From Pseudomaricurvus sp050633365 (GTDB lineage Bacteria > Pseudomonadota > Gammaproteobacteria > Pseudomonadales > Cellvibrionaceae), in contig JBOEGJ010000041.1 of the NCBI GenBank assembly GCA_050633365.1, forward strand, positions 1 to 64,000: DNA of 64,000 nucleotides, written 5' to 3'. The first letter of the stretch is position 1. Every line of letters starts with the position of its first letter. Shown one piece after another: positions 51,156-59,836 of this stretch. The notes under the pieces are model-generated. The model was not told the DNA's origin. It did no database searches and worked only from the letters and a program-made list of their open reading frames with translations. The position numbers and the translations under genes were made by a program.

Positions 51156-52319
51156 ATGGATCTTAATTACACCGAGCAGCAGATCGGGTTTCGAAAAGAA
51201 GTTCGCGACTGGCTCAACGCACACGTTCCCGCCGAACCGCTAAAGTCGTTCGATACCGAAGAAGGCTTTGAGCAGCATCGCCAATGGGAAAAAACACTTG
51301 CCGAAGGCAATTGGGGAATGGTCACTTGGCCCACCGAATACGGTGGCCGTGGTTGTAACCTGATCGAGTGGTTGATTTTTGAAGAAGAGTATTATCGTGC
51401 GAAAGCACCGCTTCGCGTGAATCAGAACGGCATTTTTTTGTTAGGGCCAACCTTAATGGAGTTCGGTACCGATACTCAGAAAGAGCGTTTCATCACCAAG
51501 ATGGCCAGTGGCGAAGAAATGTGGGCGCAGGGTTGGTCTGAACCGGGTGCCGGTAGCGACATGGCCGCGATTCGCTCAAAGGCGATTCGTGAAGGCGATG
51601 AATACGTTATCAATGGTCAAAAGGTCTGGTCTACCCGCGCGGTATTTGCCGACTGGGTATTTTGTATTTTCCGTACCGATCCAGAGTCCGAACGTCATCA
51701 CGGCCTATCGTTCATTTTTGTCCCGTTGGATGCGCCGGGCGTTACCGTTCGTCCCATTCCTCAGCTCGATGGTTTGCCTGGGTTTGCCGAAATCTTTTTC
51801 GATGATGTTCGAGTACCTGTTGAAAATCGTTTGGGTGATGAAGGTCAAGGTTGGCACATTGCCATGGCGACGGCGGGTTTCGAGCGCGGCTTGATGTTGC
51901 GTAGTCCGGCGCGCTTCCAAGAAACGGCGAAGCGTTTGGTTGAGCTCTACCGTAATCATCAGAACGATATTCTCGATCTTTCTATCGAAGACGCGGTGGT
52001 GCAATCGTATCTCGACGCCGAAGCCTACGCATTGTCGACCTATCAAACAGCATCTCGCTTGATTAAGGGCGGAAAGATTGGCGCTGAGTCTTCGCTCAAC
52101 AAGATCTTTTGGTCTGAGCTCGATCAAAAAATGCATGAAACCGCGATGTGTATCTTGGCCGCACGTGCTGAATTGTTACCCAGTTCGCCCGATGCTGGCG
52201 ATTTGGGTACCTGGCTCGATGGTTTCTTGTTTTCTCAATCTGGTCCTATTTACGCGGGCACCAACGAAATTCAACGCAACATCATTGCCGAGCGTTTGCT
52301 CGGAATGCCGCGCAAATAA
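51156..52319 (+). CDS. Acyl-CoA dehydrogenase, FadE-type, with YAGTNEIQ signature
   Basis: A 387-aa FAD acyl-CoA dehydrogenase. Blocks include GWSEPGAGSDMAAIRSKA, INGQKVWSTRA and the C-terminal IYAGTNEIQRNIIAERLLG. The next gene, 12 bases on, encodes a second, differently built dehydrogenase subunit; such pairs form alpha2beta2 heterotetramers in steroid degraders (FadE28/29-like). It belongs to the HIP operon, starting 23 bases after echA20. The exact intermediate is not determined; a FadE31/32-like role is possible. Confidence 0.88.
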   Translation: MDLNYTEQQIGFRKEVRDWLNAHVPAEPLKSFDTEEGFEQHRQWEKTLAEGNWGMVTWPTEYGGRGCNLIEWLIFEEEYYRAKAPLRVNQNGIFLLGPTLMEFGTDTQKERFITKMASGEEMWAQGWSEPGAGSDMAAIRSKAIREGDEYVINGQKVWSTRAVFADWVFCIFRTDPESERHHGLSFIFVPLDAPGVTVRPIPQLDGLPGFAEIFFDDVRVPVENRLGDEGQGWHIAMATAGFERGLMLRSPARFQETAKRLVELYRNHQNDILDLSIEDAVVQSYLDAEAYALSTYQTASRLIKGGKIGAESSLNKIFWSELDQKMHETAMCILAARAELLPSSPDAGDLGTWLDGFLFSQSGPIYAGTNEIQRNIIAERLLGMPRK

Positions 52320-52331
52320 GAGGGCTTCACA

Positions 52332-53402
52332 ATGGATTTTACCTTTACTGAAGATCAACAACTCTTTTGCGACAGCGTTAAAGATTTTCTCGCTGGCGAA
52401 GTGACGGCCGAGACGATTCGCGCCGGTTGGGATACGCCAACGGGTCGCAGCGACGCCTTGTGGCAGCAAATGGTTGAGCTTGGTTTAACGGCTATGTTAG
52501 TACCCGACGCCCAAGGTGGTTTGGGGATGAACGAGTTAGATTTTGTCTTACTTGCGGTCGAGTGCGGTCGCGTCGCACTGCCAGAGCCTTTGATTGAAAC
52601 TGCCATGGTGGCAACGCCGCTGTTGGCCGAATTGGCCCAGCAAGATCCACGCTGTGCTTCATTGCTTGAGAGCATTGCGACAGGGGAGGCCCGAGTCGCT
52701 GTGCAGCACAGCGTTAATCAATTGATTGCCGATGCCCATGTTGCCGATTGGTTGATCTTGTCCGATGGCGATCAAGTGCATTTGGTGGCGAAGGATCGAG
52801 TGACCTTGATCGCTCAGCAAAGTGTCGACCCGTCGCGACGCTTGTTTTCGGTTGAATGGACTGGCAGCGACGAAACTTGCTTGGCGAAAGGACCGCAGGG
52901 CGTTGCACTACTGGCGGCGACACTCAACCGCGGCGCGCTGGGCGCCGCCGCTCAGCTGGTTGGTTTGGCCGAAGCCATGGTCAATATCAGTGTGCAATAC
53001 ACCGCTGATCGTCAGCAGTTTGGTAAAGCCATTGGTACTAATCAGGCGCTTAAGCATCACATGGCAAATTGCGCGGTCAAAAGTGAGTTTGCAAAAGCGC
53101 CGCTGTATCGCGCCGCTTATACCTTGAGCACTCGCCCAGATCACGCCGACTTTGCCGTCTCTCACGCGAAAGTGGTTGCGGGTGAAGCGGCCTTGCTTGC
53201 GGCTAAGAACAGCATTCAGTGTCACGGTGCTATGGGTTATACCTGGGAGTGTGATCTGCATATCTGGACTAAGCGTGCATGGGCTTTGGATAAATTCTGG
53301 GGGCACGGCGGTTTTCATAAAAACCGTTTGCATCACTGGTTGTTGAAGCCCAACGCCAAAATTGGTGCCGACAAAACCTTTGGCGAGCAATTAACGGCTT
53401 AA
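52332..53402 (+). CDS. Acyl-CoA dehydrogenase, partner subunit
   Basis: A 356-aa acyl-CoA dehydrogenase-like subunit. It has a short, divergent FAD/substrate region and the C-terminal QCHGAMGYTWECDLHIWTKR block seen in the smaller chain of heteromeric steroid dehydrogenases. It is shorter than its partner at 51156-52319 and lacks the YGGTNEIQ-type end, so it probably completes the shared FAD site rather than acting alone. The two genes are separated by 12 bases. Confidence 0.87.
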   Translation: MDFTFTEDQQLFCDSVKDFLAGEVTAETIRAGWDTPTGRSDALWQQMVELGLTAMLVPDAQGGLGMNELDFVLLAVECGRVALPEPLIETAMVATPLLAELAQQDPRCASLLESIATGEARVAVQHSVNQLIADAHVADWLILSDGDQVHLVAKDRVTLIAQQSVDPSRRLFSVEWTGSDETCLAKGPQGVALLAATLNRGALGAAAQLVGLAEAMVNISVQYTADRQQFGKAIGTNQALKHHMANCAVKSEFAKAPLYRAAYTLSTRPDHADFAVSHAKVVAGEAALLAAKNSIQCHGAMGYTWECDLHIWTKRAWALDKFWGHGGFHKNRLHHWLLKPNAKIGADKTFGEQLTA

Positions 53403-53575
53403 TCACTGAGCGAACTTCCGAGTTGGGCAGTGCAAGTTTGTGTCTGTCCAATTGATTCACGCCAATGCTTTGCAGCAATGTTGCTGTTCGGGCGTAAGGA
53501 ATCGTTCAAATGGCTGATGCGAATCCCCATTGGGTATTGCACAGTAAAACTTAAAAATTTCGAGGATGTTATCCC

Positions 53576-54727
53576 ATGGCAGAAGCCTATATTGTTGACG
53601 CGATTCGTACGCCAACCGGTCGACGCAAGGGCGGTCTCGCTCATGTGCACGCCGCCGACTTGGGCGCGCATGTGCTAAAAGCTCTGGTTGAGCGCAACGG
53701 CATTCCCGACAATGAATACGACGATGTTATTTTTGGGTGTGTCGATACCATCGGTCCCCTAGCAGGCGATATTGCTCGTACTTGCTGGTTGAGTGCTGGT
53801 CTCAGTCAAGAAGTGCCTGGCACCACGGTCGATCGCCAATGTGGCTCATCTCAGCAGGCTGTGCATTTTGCCGCGCAAGCGATTATGTCCGGTACTCAGG
53901 ACGTTGTTGTCGCCGGTGGTGTACAGACTATGACGCAAATCCCGATTTCATCGGCCATGATTGCCGCGGAGCCAATGGGTTTTAGCAATCCCTTTACCGG
54001 TTCTACCGGGTGGGTCGAACGTTACGGCGATGTACCGCCAACGCAGTTTAACTCGGCGCAAATGATTGCCGACAAGTGGAACCTCAGTCGTAAAGAGCTC
54101 GAAGAGTTTTCGCTTGAATCCCACACTCGTGCGTTAAAGGCTATTGAAGAGGGGCGGTTTGATCGAGAAATTGTACCTCTTGAGGGTGTTTCCAATGATG
54201 AAACACCGCGTCAGTCCACGCTCGAAAAAATGGCCGAACTTGAAGGTATCTTTGGCTGCGACAAAGTCACCGCCGCGGTTGCGTCGCAAACCTGTGATGC
54301 CGCGTCGGCGTTATTGTTGGTGTCTGAAGATGCGCTCAAGCGCTACAACCTAAAACCTCGTGCTCGTATTCATCACATGTCTGTACGCGCCGATGATCCT
54401 ATTTGGATGCTAACCGCTCCAATTCCGGCGACGCAATACGCGCTGAAAAAAGCGGGCATGACGCTAGACGATATTGACTTGGTCGAAATCAACGAAGCCT
54501 TTGCCTCAGTGGCCATGGCCTGGCTAAAAGAAACCGGTTACGACCACAAAAAAACCAACGTCAACGGCGGCGCAATCTCGCTTGGTCATCCATTGGGTGC
54601 TACCGGTACTAAGTTGATGACGACTCTGTTGCATGAGTTAGAGCGCACCGGTGGCCGTTTTGGTTTGCAGACCATGTGCGAAGGCGGTGGCCAAGCTAAC
54701 GTGACCATCATTGAGCGTCTGGGCTAA
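53576..54727 (+). CDS. fadA6: Thiolase FadA6
   Basis: A 383-aa thiolase. The nucleophile lies in TVDRQCGSSQQAVHFAAQA, the second site in NGGAISLGHPLGATGTK, and the final TMCEGGGQANVTIIERL carries the acid/base cysteine. These blocks and the IPISSAMIAAEPMGF stretch resemble FadA6 (Rv3556c). FadA6 performs a late thiolytic step on the C/D-ring CoA esters. It is 173 bases after the preceding dehydrogenase, with an RBS (GAGG) about 10 bases before the ATG. Confidence 0.92.
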   Translation: MAEAYIVDAIRTPTGRRKGGLAHVHAADLGAHVLKALVERNGIPDNEYDDVIFGCVDTIGPLAGDIARTCWLSAGLSQEVPGTTVDRQCGSSQQAVHFAAQAIMSGTQDVVVAGGVQTMTQIPISSAMIAAEPMGFSNPFTGSTGWVERYGDVPPTQFNSAQMIADKWNLSRKELEEFSLESHTRALKAIEEGRFDREIVPLEGVSNDETPRQSTLEKMAELEGIFGCDKVTAAVASQTCDAASALLLVSEDALKRYNLKPRARIHHMSVRADDPIWMLTAPIPATQYALKKAGMTLDDIDLVEINEAFASVAMAWLKETGYDHKKTNVNGGAISLGHPLGATGTKLMTTLLHELERTGGRFGLQTMCEGGGQANVTIIERLG

Positions 54728-54828
54728 TTAAAAATTTTGGGTGACGCAAGTGTGTAGAGAATAGTCCTTACAACGAGCTATTCGGGTAAACAACTCGTCA
54801 CCGCAAACAGTAAAGAGCGGAGAAAACT

Positions 54829-55713
54829 ATGGGAATTTTGGACAATCGCGTTGCAATTATTACTGGCGCTGGTGGTGGTTTGGGCGCAGCCCACGCAAAA
54901 GTATTCGCAGCGCAAGGTGCGAGTGTCGTGGTCAATGACATTAACGCCGAGGCTGCACAAAAAGTGGTTGACGACATTATCGCCGCCGGCGGTAAAGCGG
55001 TCGTGAACACCTCCGACATTACCAACTACGACGACAGCGCTAACGCCGTAAAGCAAGCGATCGACAGCTTCGGTGATTTGCATGTGGTATTGAACAATGC
55101 CGGCAACAATCGTGATCGTATGTTTGCGTCTTTGTCGGAAGCCGATTGGGATGCGGTGATTGCCGTACACCTAAAAGGTCACTTCTGTATTTCATCTCAC
55201 GCCGTTCATTACTGGCGCGGTGCATCTAAAGAAGGTCGTGATGTGGATGCACGCATTATCAATACAACTTCGGGTGCCGGTCTTCAAGGTTCAATTGGTC
55301 AATCCAATTACGCCGCGGCAAAGGCCGGAATTGCGGCATTAACCTTAAATCAAGCTGCTGAACTTGGCCGCTATGGTATTACTGCCAATGCGGTGGCTCC
55401 AGCAGCGCGTACCGGTATGACGACTGCCGTTGAATCTATGGCGACGCGTATGGCCGCGCCAGAAGACGACAGCTTTGACTACTGGGCACCGGAAAACGTC
55501 TCGTCACTATTGGCATGGCTTGCAGCGGCAGAATCGAAAGCGGTAACTGGCCGCATCTTTGAAGCCGAAGGTGGAAAAGTTTCCATTGGCGATGGCTGGC
55601 GCAGTACTGCCGGAATCGATAAAGGCGCTCGTTGGGAACCCAGTGAATTGACCGCCGCTATGGACGAGCTACTTGCCAAAGAGGTGCCCGCGCAAAAGGT
55701 TTACGGAAGCTAA
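54829..55713 (+). CDS. Short-chain dehydrogenase (hydroxyacyl-CoA type)
   Basis: A 294-aa SDR of the 17beta-HSD4/hydroxyacyl-CoA dehydrogenase branch. It has TGAGGGLGAAHAKVF at the N-terminus, NNAGNNRDRMF, INTTSGAGLQG and the catalytic YAAAKAG. It would oxidise a 3-hydroxyacyl-CoA of the steroid ring pathway before thiolysis; it lies just after fadA6 in the same direction. A ScdG/Hsd4A-like role is the best guess; the sequence does not show the substrate. Confidence 0.87.
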   Translation: MGILDNRVAIITGAGGGLGAAHAKVFAAQGASVVVNDINAEAAQKVVDDIIAAGGKAVVNTSDITNYDDSANAVKQAIDSFGDLHVVLNNAGNNRDRMFASLSEADWDAVIAVHLKGHFCISSHAVHYWRGASKEGRDVDARIINTTSGAGLQGSIGQSNYAAAKAGIAALTLNQAAELGRYGITANAVAPAARTGMTTAVESMATRMAAPEDDSFDYWAPENVSSLLAWLAAAESKAVTGRIFEAEGGKVSIGDGWRSTAGIDKGARWEPSELTAAMDELLAKEVPAQKVYGS

Positions 55714-55775
55714 GTAATCACTTGCTGGCACATAAGGCGAGACTGCCTGCTATTTAGAGGCCGCTGGTAAACGAA

Positions 55776-55793
55776 CCTCCGTCATTGCGGAGG
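55776..55793. other. Small hairpin between the SDR and dehydrogenase genes
   Basis: CCTCCG, 6-base loop, CGGAGG (55776-55781 with 55788-55793). No T-run. It may modulate mRNA between the two parts of the operon. Confidence 0.35.
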
Positions 55794-55836
55794 CTATTGC
55801 ACAGCGCGATCACACACCACGGAATCTGAGATTTTT

Positions 55837-57072
55837 ATGGATTTTGCATTTACCGAAGAGCAGCAAATGATTCGCGACACCGCCGAATCATTCTTGGCTG
55901 AAGTTTCCACCAGCGAAGCGATTCGCGTGGCCATGGCCAGCGAACAAGGCTATGACCAAGCGCTGTGGCAGCGTATTTGTACGGATTTGTATTGGCAGGC
56001 GATTCACATTCCTGAAGCCTACGGCGGAATGGGATTGGGTTACGTCGAATTGATCGCCATGCTCGAGCAGATGGGGCGATATTTATTATGCTCACCTTTC
56101 TATTCAACCGTTTGCCTTGGCGCCAATGCGTTGATCGTTGCTGGGGATGAAGCGCAAAAAGCCGAGTATTTGCCGAAGATCTGTGAAGGCATGACCGCAA
56201 CCTTAGCTTATACCGGAGCCTCTGCAGCGAAGTTTGGCGGAGACTGGGGAGCGAATGCCATTGACGCCACTTATACCCGTGAAGGTGGTCAGTTTCGACT
56301 CACGGGTGATTATCACTATGTGATTGATGGTGCGAGTGCTGAGCTTCTTATTGTCGCCGCCCGCGAAGCGGGAAGTAGCGGTAACGACGGCGTGACTTTG
56401 TTTGTAGTACCCGCCAATAGCGCTGGTATTGAACGCCGGTTTACGCCGAGTATGGATCAAACTCGCAAGCTCGGTCAGTTGATTTTTGACGGTGTAATTC
56501 TATCCGAAGCGGCGGTAATGGGTGAGCAAGGTTGTGCTTGGTCGGCGCTTGAATCGATTCTTGATCTTGCCAATATAGCGCTAGCGGCAGAGCAAATGGG
56601 CGGCAGTCAGCAGTTGCTCGACATGACCGTCGAATACACCAAAGAGCGTACGCAATTCAACCGACAAATCGCCAGCTTCCAAGCGATTAAGCATAAAGCC
56701 GCGGATATGATGACCTCGGTTGAGGTTGCTCGCTCTGGGGTCTACTACGCCGCTTGTGTGGCACAAGAGTTTTTGCAATCTGCAATCAGCACGGCTAGCG
56801 ACGACGACATCATAGAGCTATCTCTGGTCAATGAGTTGCCCGAGGCCGCCAGTGTTGCCAAAAGCTATTGCTCTGATGCGTATTTCGCCAATGCCGGTGA
56901 AGCTATGCAAATGCACGGCGGAGTCGGATTTACTTGGGAATACGACGTTCACCTTTACTTTAAACGCGCCAAAGCCAGCGAACACTTTTTGGGCAATGGC
57001 GCTTGGCATCGTGAACGAATCGCAACCCTGTTGCTGGATCAATCCATCGTCAACGAATCAGAGGCTGGGTAA
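55837..57072 (+). CDS. Acyl-CoA dehydrogenase, GGVGFTWE-type subunit
   Basis: A 411-aa acyl-CoA dehydrogenase family protein. It starts MDFAFTEEQQMIRDTAESFL and ends with QMHGGVGFTWEYDVHLYFKR, the block of the smaller chain in heteromeric pairs. The next gene encodes a second dehydrogenase 6 bases downstream. This is the second heteromeric pair in this operon and the gene order is reversed compared with 51156-53402. The pair likely forms one enzyme; the step is not defined by the sequence. Confidence 0.88.
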   Translation: MDFAFTEEQQMIRDTAESFLAEVSTSEAIRVAMASEQGYDQALWQRICTDLYWQAIHIPEAYGGMGLGYVELIAMLEQMGRYLLCSPFYSTVCLGANALIVAGDEAQKAEYLPKICEGMTATLAYTGASAAKFGGDWGANAIDATYTREGGQFRLTGDYHYVIDGASAELLIVAAREAGSSGNDGVTLFVVPANSAGIERRFTPSMDQTRKLGQLIFDGVILSEAAVMGEQGCAWSALESILDLANIALAAEQMGGSQQLLDMTVEYTKERTQFNRQIASFQAIKHKAADMMTSVEVARSGVYYAACVAQEFLQSAISTASDDDIIELSLVNELPEAASVAKSYCSDAYFANAGEAMQMHGGVGFTWEYDVHLYFKRAKASEHFLGNGAWHRERIATLLLDQSIVNESEAG

Positions 57073-57078
57073 TTTATT

Positions 57079-58272
57079 ATGAAGTTGAGTTTTAGCCCCG
57101 AAGACGAAAAATTCCGCGCAGAAGTCGCCACTTGGTTATCTGAAAACCTGGTCGGCGAATTTTCCAAGCTTAAGTTTCGCGGTGGTCCCGGTGATGAACA
57201 CATGTTCCCCGAAGAGCGAAAGAAATGGGAACAGAAGTTAGCCGAAGGCGGTTGGACTTGTGTTGGCTGGCCAAAAGAGCACGGAGGTCGAGGTTGCTCG
57301 ATAGAGCAGCAGGTAATCTTTAATGAAGAATATGCCCGCGCCGGTGCGCCCGGTCATGTAGGTCATATCGGTGAAGGTCTGGCTGGGCCAACCATTATGG
57401 CTTTTGGCTCCGAAGCTCAGAAAGCCAAGTACTTGCCGGGTATTGTTGCCGGATCTGAATTGTGGTGTCAGGGATACTCGGAGCCGGGTGCGGGCTCTGA
57501 TTTGGCCAATGTTAAAACAAAAGCTCGCTTCGATGAGGCTCGAGGCAAGTGGATTATTAACGGTCAAAAAGTTTGGACTTCTCTGGCTCACGAATCAGAT
57601 TATTGTTTTGTTATTGCTCGAACCGATCCAGACTCTAAAGCCCACAAAGGCTTAGGGTTCTTCTTGTTAAAGATGGATCAACCGGGTATTGAAGTGCGTG
57701 GTATTCAACAGATCACCGGTACATCAGAGTTTAATGAAGTGTTCTTTGATGACGCCGAGTGTGGCGCTGATGATATCGTTGGCCAACCCGGTGACGGCTG
57801 GAAAGTTGCCATGGGCTTGCTCGGTTTCGAGCGCGGCGTTTCAACACTTGGCCAGCAGATGCAATTTCAAAACGAATTAAACGAAGTGATTGCCATCGCC
57901 AAGAAAAATGGCGCTGCACAAGATCCCGTTATTCGTCAGCGTTTGGCGAAGGCTCACACCGAATTGAAAATCATGCGCTATAACTCGATGCGTATGTTAT
58001 CCGGTCAAAGCAGCAGTGATGGCAGCTTGCAAAAAGAAGCTCTGATTTACAAGTTATTCTGGGCGACTTGGCATCGCAGCATGGGTGAGCTCGCGATGGA
58101 CGTGATGGGCCCCGAAAGCCAAGTTCTCGAAGACGGCCCTTATGAGTTAAGTCGATTGCAGGCTATGTATATGTTTGTCCGTTCCGACACCATATACGGC
58201 GGAACCAATGAAATTCAAAAAAACATCATTGCCGAGCGCGGTCTTGGAATGCCAAAAGAGCCGCGGGTATAA
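57079..58272 (+). CDS. fadE30: Acyl-CoA dehydrogenase, FadE30-like
   Basis: A 397-aa acyl-CoA dehydrogenase. The stretches LWCQGYSEPGAGSDLANVK, INGQKVWTSLAHES, FERGVSTLGQQMQFQNEL, GELAMDVMG and IYGGTNEIQKNIIAERGLG match my memory of mycobacterial FadE30 (Rv3560c). FadE30 introduces a double bond into a hydroxylated HIP-CoA. The start lies 6 bases after the partner dehydrogenase, so they are translated from one message. The symbol is given by resemblance, not by a search. Confidence 0.88.
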   Translation: MKLSFSPEDEKFRAEVATWLSENLVGEFSKLKFRGGPGDEHMFPEERKKWEQKLAEGGWTCVGWPKEHGGRGCSIEQQVIFNEEYARAGAPGHVGHIGEGLAGPTIMAFGSEAQKAKYLPGIVAGSELWCQGYSEPGAGSDLANVKTKARFDEARGKWIINGQKVWTSLAHESDYCFVIARTDPDSKAHKGLGFFLLKMDQPGIEVRGIQQITGTSEFNEVFFDDAECGADDIVGQPGDGWKVAMGLLGFERGVSTLGQQMQFQNELNEVIAIAKKNGAAQDPVIRQRLAKAHTELKIMRYNSMRMLSGQSSSDGSLQKEALIYKLFWATWHRSMGELAMDVMGPESQVLEDGPYELSRLQAMYMFVRSDTIYGGTNEIQKNIIAERGLGMPKEPRV

Positions 58273-58379
58273 ACCTCGATAACGAAGCGCGATTGAGCGG
58301 GCTTAATTGCCTATTAGAAATATTTGATAATCACTGCAGAAAGCGATGCTTATCAATCTTAAGTTGAGAGAAGATAATT

Positions 58380-59183
58380 ATGGATATTCACAATCCCACG
58401 TATGTAGCTGGCCACGGCTTGTTAAAAGGTCGCTCAGTGTTGATTACAGCAGCGGCAGGTGCGGGTATTGGTTTTGCCGCGGCTAAGAAGTGCGTCGAAG
58501 AAGGCTGCCGCTCTATCGTCATCAGTGATATTCACGAGGGTCGTCTGCAAGAATCTGTTGAAAAACTCAAGCAGGAAACCGGTCTCGATGCGGTGTTCGG
58601 AAAAACCTGTAACGTCGCCAATGAAGATGATGTTCAGGCCTTGATTGCTTTTGCAGAAGAAAAGCTGGGTAAAACCGATGTCCTGATCAACAACGCGGGT
58701 TTGGGAACCACCAAAGCGTTGATCGAAATGGAAGACCCAGAGTGGATGAAAGTTATCGACGTAACCCTCAACGGCACCATGCGAATGACCCGACATATGA
58801 TGCGTGTTATGAAAGATCGTGGCCCCTCGGAGTTTGGTAGTGGTGTGATTGTTAATAACGCCTCCGTGTTAGGTTGGCGTGCCCAAAAAGAACAAGCGCA
58901 CTACGCTGCCGCGAAGGCAGGTGTGATGGCGCTGACCCGCTGTGCGGCTTTAGAAGCGGCCGAGTTCGGTGTGCGTATCAATGCCGTATCGCCCTCGTTA
59001 GCGGTACACCCCATGCTGAAAAAGTCAGCTCCCGCCGATTTACTGGCAGAGCTTGAAGGCCGAGAAGCCTACGGCCGTGGTGCCGAAGTCTGGGAAGTCG
59101 CTAACATCATGGTTTTCCTAGCCTCGGATTATTCGAGTTATTTAACAGGTGAGATCATTTCCTGTTCGTCACAACGCGGCTAA
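58380..59183 (+). CDS. ipdF: IpdF-like short-chain dehydrogenase
   Basis: A 267-aa SDR. The N-terminus VAGHGLLKGRSVLITAAAG, with the nucleotide motif AAAGAGIGFA, and the segment VNNASVLGWRAQ, then YAAAKAGVMALTRC, resemble IpdF (Rv3559c) closely. IpdF oxidises 5-hydroxy-HIP-CoA derivatives in the HIP pathway. It lies 107 bases after the FadE30-like gene and before the MaoC hydratase, the same functional set as in actinobacteria. Confidence 0.9.
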   Translation: MDIHNPTYVAGHGLLKGRSVLITAAAGAGIGFAAAKKCVEEGCRSIVISDIHEGRLQESVEKLKQETGLDAVFGKTCNVANEDDVQALIAFAEEKLGKTDVLINNAGLGTTKALIEMEDPEWMKVIDVTLNGTMRMTRHMMRVMKDRGPSEFGSGVIVNNASVLGWRAQKEQAHYAAAKAGVMALTRCAALEAAEFGVRINAVSPSLAVHPMLKKSAPADLLAELEGREAYGRGAEVWEVANIMVFLASDYSSYLTGEIISCSSQRG

Positions 59184-59302
59184 ATCAAATTAATGTCGGC
59201 CAGGTAGTTCACTTTTCAACTCGCGCTTTCCCTCCCAGGTTGGTTGTTGCGAATTGAGTTACTTTTGGCTGGCGCCTAATTACGTTACATGGAGAGAATG
59301 CG

Positions 59303-59761
59303 ATGACTACCGTATTTAAAACACCGCATGATTTAAACAACAGCATTGGAGACCTACTGGGTTACAGTGAGTGGATTGAAATCGATCAGAATCGCATTGA
59401 TACTTTTGCTGAGGCGACAGGTGATTTTCAATGGATTCATGTGGATCCAGTGAAAGCGAAAGATGGCCCGTTTAAAGGCACCATTGCTCACGGCTACCTG
59501 ACCTTATCGTTGGTGAATATGTTCTTGCCAGAGATTGTCGACGTACAAGGCATTTCAATGGGCGTTAACTACGGCTGTGAGAAAGTGCGCTTTCCATCGC
59601 CCGTTGCGGTCAACTCGAAGGTGCGTGGTAAAGGTGAACTGGTCGGCGTCGAAGAAGTGAAAGGCGGTATTCAAGCAACCATTCGTGTGACCGTAGAGAT
59701 CGAAGGCAGCGAGCGACCGGCTTGCGTGGTGGATACCATTTCTCGCTACTACCCCCAATAG
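59303..59761 (+). CDS. MaoC-like (R)-hydratase
   Basis: A 152-aa single hotdog-fold MaoC protein. The hydratase-2 motif is ATGDFQWIHVDP with the following GTIAHGYLTLSLV, giving catalytic Asp and His. The size and ends resemble HtdZ/Rv0130-like dehydratases. It likely hydrates an enoyl-CoA of the ring C/D pathway. It is the last plus-strand gene of the HIP operon, with GGAG about 9 bases before the ATG. The next genes are on the other strand. Confidence 0.9.
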   Translation: MTTVFKTPHDLNNSIGDLLGYSEWIEIDQNRIDTFAEATGDFQWIHVDPVKAKDGPFKGTIAHGYLTLSLVNMFLPEIVDVQGISMGVNYGCEKVRFPSPVAVNSKVRGKGELVGVEEVKGGIQATIRVTVEIEGSERPACVVDTISRYYPQ

Positions 59762-59790
59762 CGGATTAGACTATCCATTTAGGCTGTAAG

Positions 59791-59819
59791 GGATTGAGTC
59801 GTGCCCTGTGACTTAATCC
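59791..59819. terminator. Hairpin between convergent MaoC and solute-binding-like genes
   Basis: GGATTGAGTC pairs with GACTTAATCC (59791-59800 with 59810-59819) with one G-T wobble. It lies in the 75-base gap between convergent genes. No T-run, so its role as a terminator is uncertain. Confidence 0.45.
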
Positions 59820-59836
59820 TCGTTACCTGAAATTCG

